A stretch of 62,478 nt of DNA from Planctomycetota bacterium (GTDB taxonomy: Bacteria; Planctomycetota; B15-G4): NCBI GenBank assembly GCA_029259745.1, contig JAJDEO010000038.1, forward strand, positions 1-62,478, given 5' to 3'. Position numbers and translations under genes: made by a program. This document shows positions 1-9,033 of the stretch, one piece after another. The stretch's first letter is position 1. Each line of letters starts with the position of its first letter. The notes beneath the pieces were generated by a model, which saw only the letters and a list, made by a program, of their open reading frames with translations, was not told where the DNA came from and did no database searches.

Positions 1-160
1 CGTCGGGTGACGGGGGCGGCGGCAGCGACTTCACGGCGCCGAAACACGCGCCACGCGATCCCACCGACGCATCGAGCCGTGCCCGAGCGCCGACGTCCCC
101 GTCACCCGACGACGGCGGCCAACACCCAAAAGGCACACCGCACCATCCCCCGTACGCCGC
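1..160. repeat. Imperfect direct repeat, copy 1
   Basis: This stretch recurs at 441-598 with an offset of 440 bases and only scattered substitutions and small indels near the right end. Each copy carries its own inverted repeat: the first 15 bases (cgtcgggtgacgggg) return as their exact reverse complement at 97-111, so the unit can fold into a long hairpin. No convincing reading frame runs through it. It starts at the window edge, so more copies may lie upstream. It could be a miniature mobile element, a structured RNA gene or a decayed duplication; the sequence does not decide between these. Confidence 0.75.
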
Positions 161-440
161 GCTCCGCCTGAGCTCCGCAAGGGCTCCACTCCGCGCGGCT
201 GTCCTGACGACGAACAACGCGTCAGAACAACGCCAGCCACGCAAAGCCATCACCCGACTCACCGCGCCCGCCAAAGCCACCTGCAAAGCACGTCAAGATC
301 TCGCCGCCAACCGTCCCCGAAGATCATCGATCCCACGCGCCCTCCAGCACGCCACGACCGAACCTCCGCCCCGAGCACCACTTACCCCTCTCCCCCCGTC
401 CGGTCGTGCCCTTCGCCAAGACCGGCAGCACCCGTGCCGT
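161..440. other. Non-coding spacer between the two repeats
   Basis: About 280 bases of C-rich sequence lie between the two direct repeats. I see no gene with a credible start, codon bias or family resemblance, and no tRNA-like fold. A short stretch around 250-275 loosely resembles part of the repeat unit and may be a worn third copy. Confidence 0.5.
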
Positions 441-598
441 CGGCGGGTGACGGGGACGGCGGCAGCGACTTCACGGCGCCGAAACACACGCCACGCGATC
501 CCACCGACGCATCGAGCCGTGCCCGAGCGCCGACGTCCCCGTCACCCGACGACGGCGGCCAAGCACACCAAAAGCACACCGCACCCCCAACACCGTAT
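441..598. repeat. Imperfect direct repeat, copy 2
   Basis: This is the second copy of the unit at 1-160. Its inverted ends (441-455 and 537-551) pair with one mismatch. It finishes within a few bases of the stop codon of the minus-strand membrane protein (stop at 604-606), so the hairpin would be transcribed at the 3' end of that mRNA and could act as a terminator or RNA-stabilising structure. Confidence 0.75.
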
Positions 599-603
599 CC
601 CTT

Positions 604-2478
604 CTACCCCGTTGTCGGCGCCACCCGCGGAAACATGTTCCCCAACGAAGCACGCAGCCAATCGTCGTTACTCTCACCTTCGATCGGTGGGCCATCATCA
701 TCGTCGTCACCGTCGCGTCGATCACGACTGATGATCATGATGCGCGCGCGCGAGATCGCATTGCGCGTGACGTGGGCGTCGATGTCTTCGAGACCGTCGA
801 GGCCATCGACCTCCGGGTCGACTTCATGCAGCACGATGCGCACGCCCTGCACGCCGACGAAATCCTGCTCCCCGATCAGGCCGGGTGACGCACGCTGGAT
901 GTGGCGGTCGAACAGCACCTCGAGCACGTCGCCGAGCTGCTGCGGCGTCACGGCGTCTTCGACGTAGAGCACGTCGACACCGCTGCGGCTCGCGACCTCA
1001 TGGAAGAAGCGCCGCAGGCGCGTCCCGAGCACGGCCTGGAAGCTCTGCCCGAAGCTCATCGCCGGCGTGCGGTCCACGCTGCCGCGATCATCGTCGCGCG
1101 TCAACCCGACGACGAGCCAGCAGTGCGGGACGAGGAACGTGCCCTCGCCGCGGTCGCCCATGCGCGGGCGCATCGACGTGACGAGCCGTTCGATGGCCGC
1201 GCGCGTGCGGCGCGCCTTGTCACGCTCATCGACCTGCGCGAGCACGGCGCCGGGATCGTCACTGAGGAGGAACAGTGACGGCGGGACCTGCGCGAGCGGA
1301 ACTTGCCCCGGCGGCAGGAGACCCGCGGGCATGCCGGCGAGGAGATCGGCGTCGTCGGGCGCGGGGAGACGGTCTTCGATCACGAGCCGCCAGCCGGCGT
1401 CCTCGATCACCTGACGCTCGCGTTCGAGCGCCGAGGCCTCCGGGCCGGGCACCGACCAGAGCACTCGGCTGCGATCGAAGGCCGGATCGTAGAGACGACG
1501 CCGGCGGCTGAACTCACCGATCGCGAGCAGCACCCCGCCCGTGTAAAGCCAGACCGACGTCCAGCCGAAGAGCCGCAGCAGCGTGTCGGTGGCGGGGAAG
1601 ATGTCGGCACTCGCCGATCCGGCAACCGGCGCGAGCGCGATGACGACGACGAACGCCTCGAGCACGGCGACCTGGTAGCCGTCACGAATCAGGTCGGCGA
1701 GACGCACGGTGTGCGCGCGTCCTCCGAGCCCGAGCGCGATGTTGAGCCACGGACCACGCGGCGGTTCGGCAATGCGCACCACGCGCGGGAGCAGGCACGC
1801 GAAGGCCAGCGCCGCGACGCAGCGTTGCAACCCCTCGCCCTGAGGAGCACTGGCATCGAGCACGATCAGCACGGCGCCGATCGCGACGAACGCGGCACTC
1901 GTGACGAACACGCGCGTCGCGCCTTCGAGCTGCAGACGCGCGCGGACGAACTCGAGGATGCCGAAGAAGGTGGCGGCGCCTTGGACGACGATGCTCGCGA
2001 GCAGGAACGTCCAGAGCAGGCAGAGCGCGAGCGTGTAAACCGTGTAGAGCCCCGTGACGCGACACGCCGCGAGGACCTCGCGCAGAATGCCTTGCGCGGG
2101 CAGCAGCGCAACGGCCGCGAAGGCGAGCGCGATCCAGCTGCGCCGTAGCGTGTGAAAGGGTGGAAGGCAGTTGCTGCGCCGCGGATGGAAGTCGAGGCCG
2201 AGCGACAGGGCCAGACGCGATCGCAACCACGTCGCCGTGCGCAGACTCTGCTCGATGAAGACCTGCGTCAGCGGCATGTGCGGAAAGCGGATCACCGTGC
2301 AGCCGAACAGGAAGAGCAGTGGCAGCAGCAGGACCCACAGGATGTCGTCGACGTCGCGCTTGTTGAGTGGCCCTGAGACCTCGATCGCGAGGATCACGAC
2401 GCCTGCGCAGAACGCCTCCCACGTGAGGAGCACGCGGCGCGCGCGGCCGAGCCAGCGATTCATGTGCGTCGACAACAT
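604..2478 (-). CDS. Multi-pass membrane protein of unknown function
   Basis: The 624-residue product is dominated by hydrophobic segments in its first half. Likely membrane spans sit near residues 20-35, 45-65, 115-135, 145-170, 190-210 and 255-345. The second half is soluble, probably cytoplasmic, and ends in an acidic run (DGDDDDD) before a short tail. I recognise no family. The ATG at 2478 has an in-frame alternative ATG at 2463 (protein beginning MNRWLG), which would remove five residues. The gene is divergent from the HAD phosphatase gene, so the roughly 75-base gap must hold both promoters. Large membrane proteins with a soluble tail are common in planctomycetes and are often uncharacterised. 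The reading frame is long and has consistent GC-rich codon choice, so I am confident it is coding. Confidence 0.8.
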   Translation of the reverse strand: MLSTHMNRWLGRARRVLLTWEAFCAGVVILAIEVSGPLNKRDVDDILWVLLLPLLFLFGCTVIRFPHMPLTQVFIEQSLRTATWLRSRLALSLGLDFHPRRSNCLPPFHTLRRSWIALAFAAVALLPAQGILREVLAACRVTGLYTVYTLALCLLWTFLLASIVVQGAATFFGILEFVRARLQLEGATRVFVTSAAFVAIGAVLIVLDASAPQGEGLQRCVAALAFACLLPRVVRIAEPPRGPWLNIALGLGGRAHTVRLADLIRDGYQVAVLEAFVVVIALAPVAGSASADIFPATDTLLRLFGWTSVWLYTGGVLLAIGEFSRRRRLYDPAFDRSRVLWSVPGPEASALERERQVIEDAGWRLVIEDRLPAPDDADLLAGMPAGLLPPGQVPLAQVPPSLFLLSDDPGAVLAQVDERDKARRTRAAIERLVTSMRPRMGDRGEGTFLVPHCWLVVGLTRDDDRGSVDRTPAMSFGQSFQAVLGTRLRRFFHEVASRSGVDVLYVEDAVTPQQLGDVLEVLFDRHIQRASPGLIGEQDFVGVQGVRIVLHEVDPEVDGLDGLEDIDAHVTRNAISRARIMIISRDRRDGDDDDDGPPIEGESNDDWLRASLGNMFPRVAPTTG

Positions 2479-2552
2479 CAGCCCATCGTATCCTCCGGAC
2501 GCGCGACGTGCCGAGTCACGCCGCCCTCCCTCCTCCCCGTGGACCTGCCTCG

Positions 2553-3236
2553 ATGCGCGACTCGCCGCCCGATCTGCGCGCCGTGCTGCTCGATCTCGAC
2601 GGAACGATCGTCGACGCCGCCGACGGCATCATCGACGCGATTCTCATCTTCGCCCGCGAGCAGGGCCTCGCCGAGCCGACACGCGCGTGGCTACGTGCCC
2701 AAATCGGGAAGAACCCCGAGGACACGTGGCGACAGATGGGCGGACACGAACCGGCCGCGATGTCGGCGATCTTCAGCGAGCGCTACGGCCCGCTGATCGC
2801 CTCACGCGCCAAGCCCACGCCGGGGTCCGAGGAGACGCTCGTCTGGCTCGCCGAGGCCGGCATCGCTTCGATCGCCGTCACCACGCGCACGGTCGACAGC
2901 GCTCAGCGCGTTCTGCAAGCCATGGGATTCGATAGATATTTCAAGGACGTCCTCGGCCGCGACCTCGTCCCCGAGCCGAAGCCCTCGCCCGCGATCGTCC
3001 ACCTCGCCCTCGAACGCCACCATCTCCTCCCCACGCACTCCGTCATGGTGGGTGACACGAGCGCCGACGTCCTCGCGGCGCGCGGTGCCGGCGTTGCGGC
3101 CTACGGCGTGCTCGGTGGCATCGGCGCTGAGCAGGAGTTGCGCGACGCCGGGGCCGACTTCATCCTGGCCAACGGCATCGGCGAGCTGGCCGACGTGCTC
3201 AACGCCCGCGCTCGTCACAAGGACATCCATTCGTGA
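2553..3236 (+). CDS. HAD-superfamily phosphatase, phosphoglycolate-phosphatase-like
   Basis: The protein of about 227 residues has the HAD motifs in order. Motif I is DLDGT (nucleophile Asp14, acid/base Asp16). Motif II is a Thr in the TTRT stretch, motif III a Lys in EPKPSP, and motif IV is GDTSAD. The cap between motifs I and II is small and alpha-helical, as in subfamily IA enzymes such as Gph and beta-phosphoglucomutase. Such enzymes hydrolyse small phosphate esters; the substrate cannot be read from the sequence. I chose the ATG at 2553 because the DLDGT motif then falls at the usual distance from the N-terminus; an upstream ATG at 2508 is in frame. The stop overlaps the GTG start of the peroxiredoxin gene, which indicates co-translation. 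Confidence 0.85.
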   Translation: MRDSPPDLRAVLLDLDGTIVDAADGIIDAILIFAREQGLAEPTRAWLRAQIGKNPEDTWRQMGGHEPAAMSAIFSERYGPLIASRAKPTPGSEETLVWLAEAGIASIAVTTRTVDSAQRVLQAMGFDRYFKDVLGRDLVPEPKPSPAIVHLALERHHLLPTHSVMVGDTSADVLAARGAGVAAYGVLGGIGAEQELRDAGADFILANGIGELADVLNARARHKDIHS

Positions 3237-3715
3237 TCCGTCGTCTTCTCCACTGGCTCCGCAAGCCGAAGATGCTGTCGGTCGGCGCCGACGCTCCGCC
3301 CTTCTCCGTCGTCGACCACCACGGCAAGCGCGTCACGCTCGAGGACATTCTCGACCGTCCGACGCTGCTCTGGTGGTACCCGAAGGCCGACACGCCCGGC
3401 TGCACCATCGAGGGCTGTGCCTTCCGCGACAAGATCGCCGAGATCGAGGCGATCGGAAACATCTTCGGCGTGTCCTTCGACGACCCGACCGAGAACGAGG
3501 CGTTCGCCGAGAAGTTCGACTTCCCCTTCCCGCTGCTTTGCGACACGACGAAGTCCATGTCGATCGCATACGGCGCAGCGAAGAACACCGGCGCGCCCTA
3601 TCCCAATCGCATCTCTTACATCATCGGCACCGACGGCAAGATCTGCTGGGCCGAGTCTGTGGGTGATATCGAAGCCCACGTGGCTGCCGCCGTGCAGCGC
3701 ATGAAAGACATCTGA
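3233..3715 (+). CDS. bcp: Peroxiredoxin, Bcp/PrxQ type
   Basis: This thiol peroxidase of 160 residues would reduce hydrogen peroxide and organic hydroperoxides in the cytoplasm. The diagnostic stretch PKADTPGCTIEGC places the peroxidatic Cys at position 57 and the resolving Cys at position 62, the five-residue spacing of the PrxQ/Bcp group. The start is a GTG that overlaps the preceding TGA (GTGA), so it is translationally coupled to the HAD phosphatase. An in-frame ATG at 3272 would give a more typical N-terminus and is an alternative. The basic N-terminal stretch before MLSVGADAP is unusual for the family. The DUF4863-like gene follows after 25 bases in the same direction. Confidence 0.9.
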   Translation: MIRRLLHWLRKPKMLSVGADAPPFSVVDHHGKRVTLEDILDRPTLLWWYPKADTPGCTIEGCAFRDKIAEIEAIGNIFGVSFDDPTENEAFAEKFDFPFPLLCDTTKSMSIAYGAAKNTGAPYPNRISYIIGTDGKICWAESVGDIEAHVAAAVQRMKDI

Positions 3716-3740
3716 ACCCGCCCCGCCGCGAGCGCTCCCC

Positions 3741-4205
3741 ATGACCGACATCAAGACACTCATCGAAGCCCCGATGGCGGCAGCTGCCGACGTCGATCCG
3801 AGCGACCCGACCGCCGCCGTCGCCGCACTCGAGGCGCGCTACCCGGCGGATGGCGCCGATGCGCTGGCGCTGCGCGACGCGATGGTGGCAGCGATCGCGG
3901 CAGGGACGCTCTGCGACCGCGGTGACGACGCGCTGAAGTGGTCGCGCCTGCGCAAGCCGGACGACAACGCGCAGGGCATGTCGGTCGACGTCGTCTGGAT
4001 GTCGGCCGCGGGCCCGAAGCACCGCCACCCGAACGGCGAGATCAACCTGTGCTTCGCGATCGACGGCCAGCCGCGCTTCGACGGTCAGCCCGAAGGGTGG
4101 GTCGTCTTCCCGCCCGACAGCACGCACATCCCCACGGTGACGGGCGGACGCATGCTCATCGCGTACTTCCTCCCCGAGGGCGCGATGGAGTTCGTGCGCG
4201 ACTGA
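3741..4205 (+). CDS. DUF4863 / PnbB-like cupin-fold protein
   Basis: The 154-residue soluble protein resembles the DUF4863 family, which includes 4-hydroxylaminobenzoate lyase PnbB. The C-terminal half carries the motif KHRHPNGEINLCF, with histidines and a Glu that suit a metal-binding cupin-like site, followed by VFPPDSTHIPTV with another His. The N-terminal half is alpha-helical. The lyase reaction is known only for the founding enzyme and should not be assumed here. The gene lies 25 bases after the peroxiredoxin gene and is probably in the same transcript. I made the family call from memory of motif layout. Confidence 0.6.
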   Translation: MTDIKTLIEAPMAAAADVDPSDPTAAVAALEARYPADGADALALRDAMVAAIAAGTLCDRGDDALKWSRLRKPDDNAQGMSVDVVWMSAAGPKHRHPNGEINLCFAIDGQPRFDGQPEGWVVFPPDSTHIPTVTGGRMLIAYFLPEGAMEFVRD

Positions 4206-4265
4206 CGCGCGGAGTGAACCGCGGTTTGTTCGCGACTTGATCAGAGATTGGGCCACTAAAGCTCC

Positions 4266-4289
4266 AAGTGTGAGTGTCAATACACACTT
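4266..4289. promoter_or_regulatory. Hairpin upstream of exported protein gene
   Basis: A 7-bp perfect inverted repeat (aagtgtg at 4266-4272, cacactt at 4283-4289) lies just before a strong ribosome-binding site (gaggagg, 4296-4302) and the ATG at 4308. It could be an operator or a 5' leader hairpin. The surrounding 100 bases are less GC-rich than the genes, as expected for a promoter region. Confidence 0.35.
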
Positions 4290-4307
4290 CGAGTCGAGGA
4301 GGCTCCG

Positions 4308-5384
4308 ATGAACACCCCAACCAGCGCGTTCCGCACGGCAGCTTTCGCTGCTCTCACCCTCGCCGTGGCCTTTGCGCCGCCCGTGCTTCCGTGCACGGCC
4401 CCCTGCACGCCCGGCACAGCGAGCAATGCGTTCGTCCTCATGTCCGAGGCCGAGTCCCTGCCGGGCAATCTCTGGCAAGTCCCCATCCGCATCAACGGGT
4501 ACAAGACGGCCGGCGGCGACCCCGGTGAGTACTGCACCTGCAGCCTCGGCGGCGTCTTCAGTGGCGTGAAGGACATCGTCGAGTTCGGCATCTACTACGC
4601 CGGCACCGAGACGCTGATCCCGGGCTTCGACACGTTCGCCACCAACGCCCAGGCGACCATTGAGTGGAAGGCGCTGAACGGGAACACCGGCGACTGGCAA
4701 GGCTTCCTGGCGCCGGTCTTCTCGACGATCCCGTCGGGCACGCTCGTCGACTTGCAGTTCGAGGCGATCGTCAAGATCTTCGACCCGACGAATACGACGG
4801 AGTTCGGGACGTCGGGGCAAGCCAGCCAGATCACGAACGAGGGCTGCATCGGAGACAACTGCCCCGACCGCGTGCCCTCCGCGGAGATCCTCGCGATCCT
4901 GCAGGAAGAGCTCGCCACGGCGACGATCGGCACCGACGCGGCGACGGCGTCCGGCAACCTGCTCGACATGCACCAGGAGCTCACGTCGATCGGGTCGGTG
5001 ACGATCCAGGAAGACATGGCCTTCTCGTTCCTCGGCGGCGGAATCGCGGGTACGAACGGCGAGGTCTCGCTGACGGGCTCGGGTCAGCTCGGCCCCGGCG
5101 ACAGCGGCGCACTGCACCTCACGAGCGCGATCCCGTCCGACAACGCGTTCCTCGTCGTGGGGATCGCGGAACTCGGTGCTCCGCTCAAGGGCGGCACGCT
5201 CGTCCCCAGCCCCGACATCGTCATCAACCTGATCACGGGCACCGACGGCGCCTTCACCCTGCCCTTCACCGACGTGCCCGACTTCGGCCTCGCGTTCGAC
5301 GTCTACGCCCAGGTCTGGCAGCCCGACCGCTCGGCGGTCAAGAACTTCGCGGCCAGCAACGGCCTTGCCCTGCACGTGAACTGA
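4308..5384 (+). CDS. Exported protein with KGGTLVP C-terminal domain
   Basis: The 358-residue product begins with a Sec signal peptide: hydrophobic core at residues 9-25, then a Cys-rich stretch (CTAPC). The middle is beta-rich and contains further Cys pairs (CTC, CIGDNC). I recognise no enzyme family. The last 100 residues or so carry the module shared by several proteins in this window: a GDSG start, the hallmark PLKGGTLVPSPD, a Gly-rich turn, a YAQVW strand and the ending ASNGLALHVN. The start is fixed by gaggagg at 4296-4302. The gene stands alone; a possible hairpin terminator lies at 5419-5456 and the next gene is convergent. The shared C-terminus suggests the protein is delivered to the same site as the other carriers, possibly the cell surface. 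Confidence 0.8.
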   Translation: MNTPTSAFRTAAFAALTLAVAFAPPVLPCTAPCTPGTASNAFVLMSEAESLPGNLWQVPIRINGYKTAGGDPGEYCTCSLGGVFSGVKDIVEFGIYYAGTETLIPGFDTFATNAQATIEWKALNGNTGDWQGFLAPVFSTIPSGTLVDLQFEAIVKIFDPTNTTEFGTSGQASQITNEGCIGDNCPDRVPSAEILAILQEELATATIGTDAATASGNLLDMHQELTSIGSVTIQEDMAFSFLGGGIAGTNGEVSLTGSGQLGPGDSGALHLTSAIPSDNAFLVVGIAELGAPLKGGTLVPSPDIVINLITGTDGAFTLPFTDVPDFGLAFDVYAQVWQPDRSAVKNFAASNGLALHVN

Positions 5385-5418
5385 GCTGCGTGAAGCACGC
5401 GCCACCGCTCGCGAACCG

Positions 5419-5456
5419 ACCCGCAGTCGCCCGGGATTTCCCGCGCGGCTGCGGGT
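5419..5456. terminator. Possible terminator hairpin
   Basis: An 8-bp inverted repeat (acccgcag / ctgcgggt) encloses a second small stem (cggga / cccg). It lies 35 bases after the stop of the exported protein gene and between two convergent genes. No clear T-run follows, so the call is tentative. Confidence 0.4.
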
Positions 5457-5507
5457 GCGATTCGTCGGTGACCGATGTGCGACGAGCCCGGTTGATTCAA
5501 CTTGCTG

Positions 5508-7199
5508 CTAACGTGGCTCGTCGAAGACGGGTGTCGGCGATCGTCGTCCGTGCACGACGCGCCCCGCCTCAATGACGACGTCGTAGGCGACCGCACTCCC
5601 GCGCTTGACGCCCCGCCCGCTGTCTGACGCGCTGCTCCGCTCGACGCCCCGCGTGATCGAGACGCGTTGCGCGCCGACGGGCAAGCCCTCGACGACGTAG
5701 GGCGCCGAGAAGAAGTTCACGGTCCCCGACTCGAAGACGAACTCCGCGGGACCGCGATACACCTGCCCTTCACTGTCCAAGACTTCGAACGTCGCGGCGC
5801 CAAGGTCGGGGCTCACCGCCGTGACCGCCGTAGTTCCGAGAACGTCGACCGTGGCGTGCTCGCTGTCTGACGGCCAGCGCGTCATTCCGTGGGCGGCACG
5901 GAGCGTGACCTCGTAGCGACCGTTGGGAACTCCCTCAACCGTGATGACTTCGCCGTGCCGAGGCCAACGCTTGAGCGGGATCATCCAAGTGCCATTGTCA
6001 GACGCGGGGTCGCGGATGGCGAGCACCACGGGCGGCTCGGAGCTTCGTCCGACGGTGAGCCCGAAGTCGCGATTTCCACCGGTGACGTGGATGTCCAGCT
6101 GCCCGAGGCCGTTGTGATGCGGCACGAGCACGAGACGCTGGGTCGGAATCTGTCCGTCGACGACGCGCTTGAGTGAGTAGGTGGCCTTCCCGCGTTCATG
6201 CCCCGCAAGGACCACTTCGGTGACACGCGGCCCGAGCTGCTCCTGGTCGAGCACGAACGTGAAGAGCGGCACGGCATCCCACTCGGGATCGAAGCCGTCG
6301 CGGAGCCCGAGCGCGTCGACGATCCCCGGCGGGATCTCGGTCGACGTGCTCCCGTAGACCCACTCGTGATTGAGCGCGCGCAGCGATGACGAGACGAGCG
6401 GCATGCCGCCCGACGCATCGCGCTGTTCGATGTGCGCGCCGTAGATGTGTCCGACGCGGATGCGGACGCCCATCGAACCCGTCGCTGCAAGCACGTCGCG
6501 ACCAACGCTTACGCAGCTCGGCGACAGCGCCACGAGCCGATACTGCACCTTCGGATCCAGACCGACGAACGTGTACGCACCGTTCACGTCTGTGAGGGCT
6601 TCATGGATGTTGCCGAGTTCTGCGAAGCGCTGGGCTTCGGTCGTCGCTCCGAGCTTCTGGCCGGGTTCGAGTGCCCGCACCATCACGCCGGGGCCGACGT
6701 GACCACCCCAGGCCCAGACGACAACGCCGGCGATCGCCTCGGCCGCTTCGAGCACGAGCCTGACCGAGATCTGTTCCGAGACGTCGACGTCGACGGGTTG
6801 GGACGCGTAGACCAGCCCGCGCGCGAAGATCCGCAGGGGCCGGTCAGGATGGATGGCGACGATGCACGTGCCGTCCACCTCCGTGAAGCCCAGCAGACGT
6901 TCCGCCTCGCCGTCGTGTCCGCGAAGTTCGGCCCCACCGACGCGTTCACCGTTCGTGTCGACCGTCTCGACTAAGAGTTCGATGAGATAGGCGGTTGAGC
7001 GCACGGTGACGTGATCGCGCGGAGTCACGGCCTCGGCGGCAGCCCCCGTGGGACGCAACGGGTCGCGCCGCACGCCATCGCGCGTACGAACCGGATCGAT
7101 GAGGTCGGCCACGATCACCGACCGCTCACCGTCACTCAGCCAGAGCGCCGCAAGCGTCACGACAAGGATGACGAACACGCCGAGTGCGATGCGCTTCAA
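5508..7199 (-). CDS. Membrane-anchored protein with carboxypeptidase-regulatory-like domains
   Basis: The 563-residue product starts with one hydrophobic helix (residues 4-20, ALGVFVILVVTLAALW), likely a membrane anchor. The rest is beta-rich extracytoplasmic sequence with several segments of the carboxypeptidase-regulatory/SdrD-B type. Examples are the strand-turn pattern around LTDVNGAYTFVGLDP and the one around GEVITVEGVPNGRYEVTL. These domains usually act as structural or binding modules. The start codon is TTG at 7199-7197, chosen because GGAG lies about 7 bases upstream and the next residues (KRIALG) form a proper n-region. It is convergent with the KGGTLVP exported protein gene and divergent from the beta-helix gene. 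Confidence 0.75.
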   Translation of the reverse strand: MKRIALGVFVILVVTLAALWLSDGERSVIVADLIDPVRTRDGVRRDPLRPTGAAAEAVTPRDHVTVRSTAYLIELLVETVDTNGERVGGAELRGHDGEAERLLGFTEVDGTCIVAIHPDRPLRIFARGLVYASQPVDVDVSEQISVRLVLEAAEAIAGVVVWAWGGHVGPGVMVRALEPGQKLGATTEAQRFAELGNIHEALTDVNGAYTFVGLDPKVQYRLVALSPSCVSVGRDVLAATGSMGVRIRVGHIYGAHIEQRDASGGMPLVSSSLRALNHEWVYGSTSTEIPPGIVDALGLRDGFDPEWDAVPLFTFVLDQEQLGPRVTEVVLAGHERGKATYSLKRVVDGQIPTQRLVLVPHHNGLGQLDIHVTGGNRDFGLTVGRSSEPPVVLAIRDPASDNGTWMIPLKRWPRHGEVITVEGVPNGRYEVTLRAAHGMTRWPSDSEHATVDVLGTTAVTAVSPDLGAATFEVLDSEGQVYRGPAEFVFESGTVNFFSAPYVVEGLPVGAQRVSITRGVERSSASDSGRGVKRGSAVAYDVVIEAGRVVHGRRSPTPVFDEPR

Positions 7200-7461
7200 C
7201 GAGGCGCTCCGCGAGCATCACGCAGCTTCAGACGAGTCGAGGTCACAAGAGCCAACGTCACACGAGTCGATCTCTTGGCCGTTCTGATCTGGGTCATTTT
7301 CGCAGCGTACCCGAGCGCCCGACACAGGTCATGCAACTCGCCGGGCAGCCCCGTGAACGCCTGTGTTCTCAGAGCACGAGCAACAACGCACGAGAACCTG
7401 AAACTCACGTCGCGCGGTGAACGCAAACCCCGGACTCAACCCCATCCTCGGAGCCCGTTCC

Positions 7462-8802
7462 ATGACCAGTCCACGAAGCCTTGTCTGCGCTCTCGCGCTT
7501 GCACTCGCTGCCACGTCGAGCATGTCCGCCTCGGCGCAGGCCGTCCACCGCGTCAACGTCGGTCAGTCACTGCAACTGCAAATCACGACGGCCGCGGCGG
7601 GTGACATCATCGTCGTTGACCCCGGACGCTATGCCGAGGACATCGTCATCGACAAGCCGCTCACGATCGTGCCGTCGCTGGATCTCCTTGGACAGGAAAC
7701 CGAGTTTCTCCCCGCAGGCTGCAACCTCGGCAACGCGCTGCTCGAGTGCATTCGAATCGAGATCGACAGCCTAGTCGTCAACAACACGCCCAGCGCGGGC
7801 CGCGTCATTCTGAAGTCGTTCCTCATCGACCGCGTCGAGGGAAGCAAGTCGGCGATCGAGCTCACGAACAACCAGAGCTCGATCTGGCTCGAGCTCTTTC
7901 ACGTGCGTACCGAGTCGCAAGAACCTCTTGAGCCGGCAGGCGGTGCCGTCGCGTCCTCCATGGTGATCACGAACACGGACGACCTTCAGCTCGCGACATG
8001 CTTCATCTACGGCTTCCCTTCGCAGTCGAACGGCGGGACCAACTACCCGGCGTCCCCCGCTGTTCGGTGGATCTCGAACGGCTTCGGATCCACGCGCTAC
8101 TTCACGGCGCACTTCTCCGGGTTCTACGGCGGGACCGGCGACACCTTGGCGAACCCGACCGCGGGCGCGCACGGACTTGTCTTCTCCATCAACACGTTCG
8201 GGAGCAGCGACGTTTTCTACTTCGACGACGTAGACCTCGGCGCGGGCGACAGCACCACGTTCCCGATCGCCACGTCGTACAGCGGCACGGGATCACTCGA
8301 CCTCTTCCTGAAGGACACCTACGTCGACCCGACGAACGAACCGAACCTCCCGAACGTCGACCTGCGCAACATCCTCGGAACCACCGGCAACTTTCTCGCG
8401 GACAACGTCTACGAAGCCGGAAGCCAACGCATCTTCGGCTTCGGCAAGAACCACGCGCCCGTCGCGTCGGCCAACACGGCCTATGGCCTCGCGTGGAGCA
8501 TCGCCACCGTGCCGGGTGCCCAGAACGCCCTCGCAACGGCACCCAGCTCGAGCGAGTACTTCTCGGCCGGCGCGGCGGTCGTCGACCTCAGTGCGCAGCC
8601 GAATGGGTTCCAGGGATTCCCGGGACTCCTGACCCTCAACACCAGCGGCACGAGCTCGGGCGACGCCGAGCCGTTCACGCCGAGCTCGGTGAGCAATCCG
8701 ATCACGCTGTTCGGTCAGGGCGTCTTCTACGACATCAACACCGGGGAAGAGACGCTCGGCGCCCCGTCGGCGATCATCATCCTGCCGGCCGGTTCGCTGT
8801 AG
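7462..8802 (+). CDS. Secreted right-handed beta-helix protein
   Basis: The product of about 446 residues starts with a signal peptide (MTSPRSLVCALALALAATSS, cleavage probably after SASAQA). The mature N-terminus has the usual opening of a parallel beta-helix or pectin-lyase-like fold (TTAAAGDIIVVDPGRYAEDI), followed by coils of short strands and Asn-rich turns. Such proteins often bind or cleave polysaccharides; no catalytic residues can be assigned. I chose the ATG at 7462 over the in-frame GTG at 7417, since it puts the signal peptide at the N-terminus. Unlike its exported neighbours it lacks the KGGTLVP module at its C-terminus. A good terminator hairpin follows at 8834-8873. Confidence 0.75.
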   Translation: MTSPRSLVCALALALAATSSMSASAQAVHRVNVGQSLQLQITTAAAGDIIVVDPGRYAEDIVIDKPLTIVPSLDLLGQETEFLPAGCNLGNALLECIRIEIDSLVVNNTPSAGRVILKSFLIDRVEGSKSAIELTNNQSSIWLELFHVRTESQEPLEPAGGAVASSMVITNTDDLQLATCFIYGFPSQSNGGTNYPASPAVRWISNGFGSTRYFTAHFSGFYGGTGDTLANPTAGAHGLVFSINTFGSSDVFYFDDVDLGAGDSTTFPIATSYSGTGSLDLFLKDTYVDPTNEPNLPNVDLRNILGTTGNFLADNVYEAGSQRIFGFGKNHAPVASANTAYGLAWSIATVPGAQNALATAPSSSEYFSAGAAVVDLSAQPNGFQGFPGLLTLNTSGTSSGDAEPFTPSSVSNPITLFGQGVFYDINTGEETLGAPSAIIILPAGSL

Positions 8803-8833
8803 TCGCCTCGCCGCGACACGCGCGCGCCATCGA

Positions 8834-8873
8834 GAGCCTCGATCTCTGCTGCGAACCAGCGGGATCGAGGCTC
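8834..8873 (+). terminator. Rho-independent-like terminator
   Basis: A perfect 11-bp inverted repeat (gagcctcgatc at 8834-8844, gatcgaggctc at 8863-8873) with an 18-base loop lies 32 bases after the beta-helix gene, followed by a short pyrimidine run (cttc). It separates that gene from the MoxR operon. Confidence 0.6.
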
Positions 8874-9033
8874 CTTCGCATCAACTCGGCGGGATGCTGC
8901 TTCGCGACCAGCGCCCGGGAAGGCCGCGCAACGCGAGTTCGTCCCAACGGTTACGCTGAGTCTGACGTGCGATACACGTTGACGATGGAAACGCAGTCGT
9001 GGGCCGCGAAGTTCGGCGGCGGGGAGCCCAAGT

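Noticed and set aside
434..967. Open frames running through the direct repeats
   Set aside because: They are Ser/Arg/Pro-rich, differ between the two repeat copies by frame breaks, and run antisense into the membrane protein gene.
7196..7426. A 76-codon minus-strand frame whose stop overlaps the TTG start of the membrane-anchored protein gene
   Set aside because: The overlap mimics translational coupling, but codon bias is weak, the product has no motif and it overlaps the promoter region of both divergent genes.
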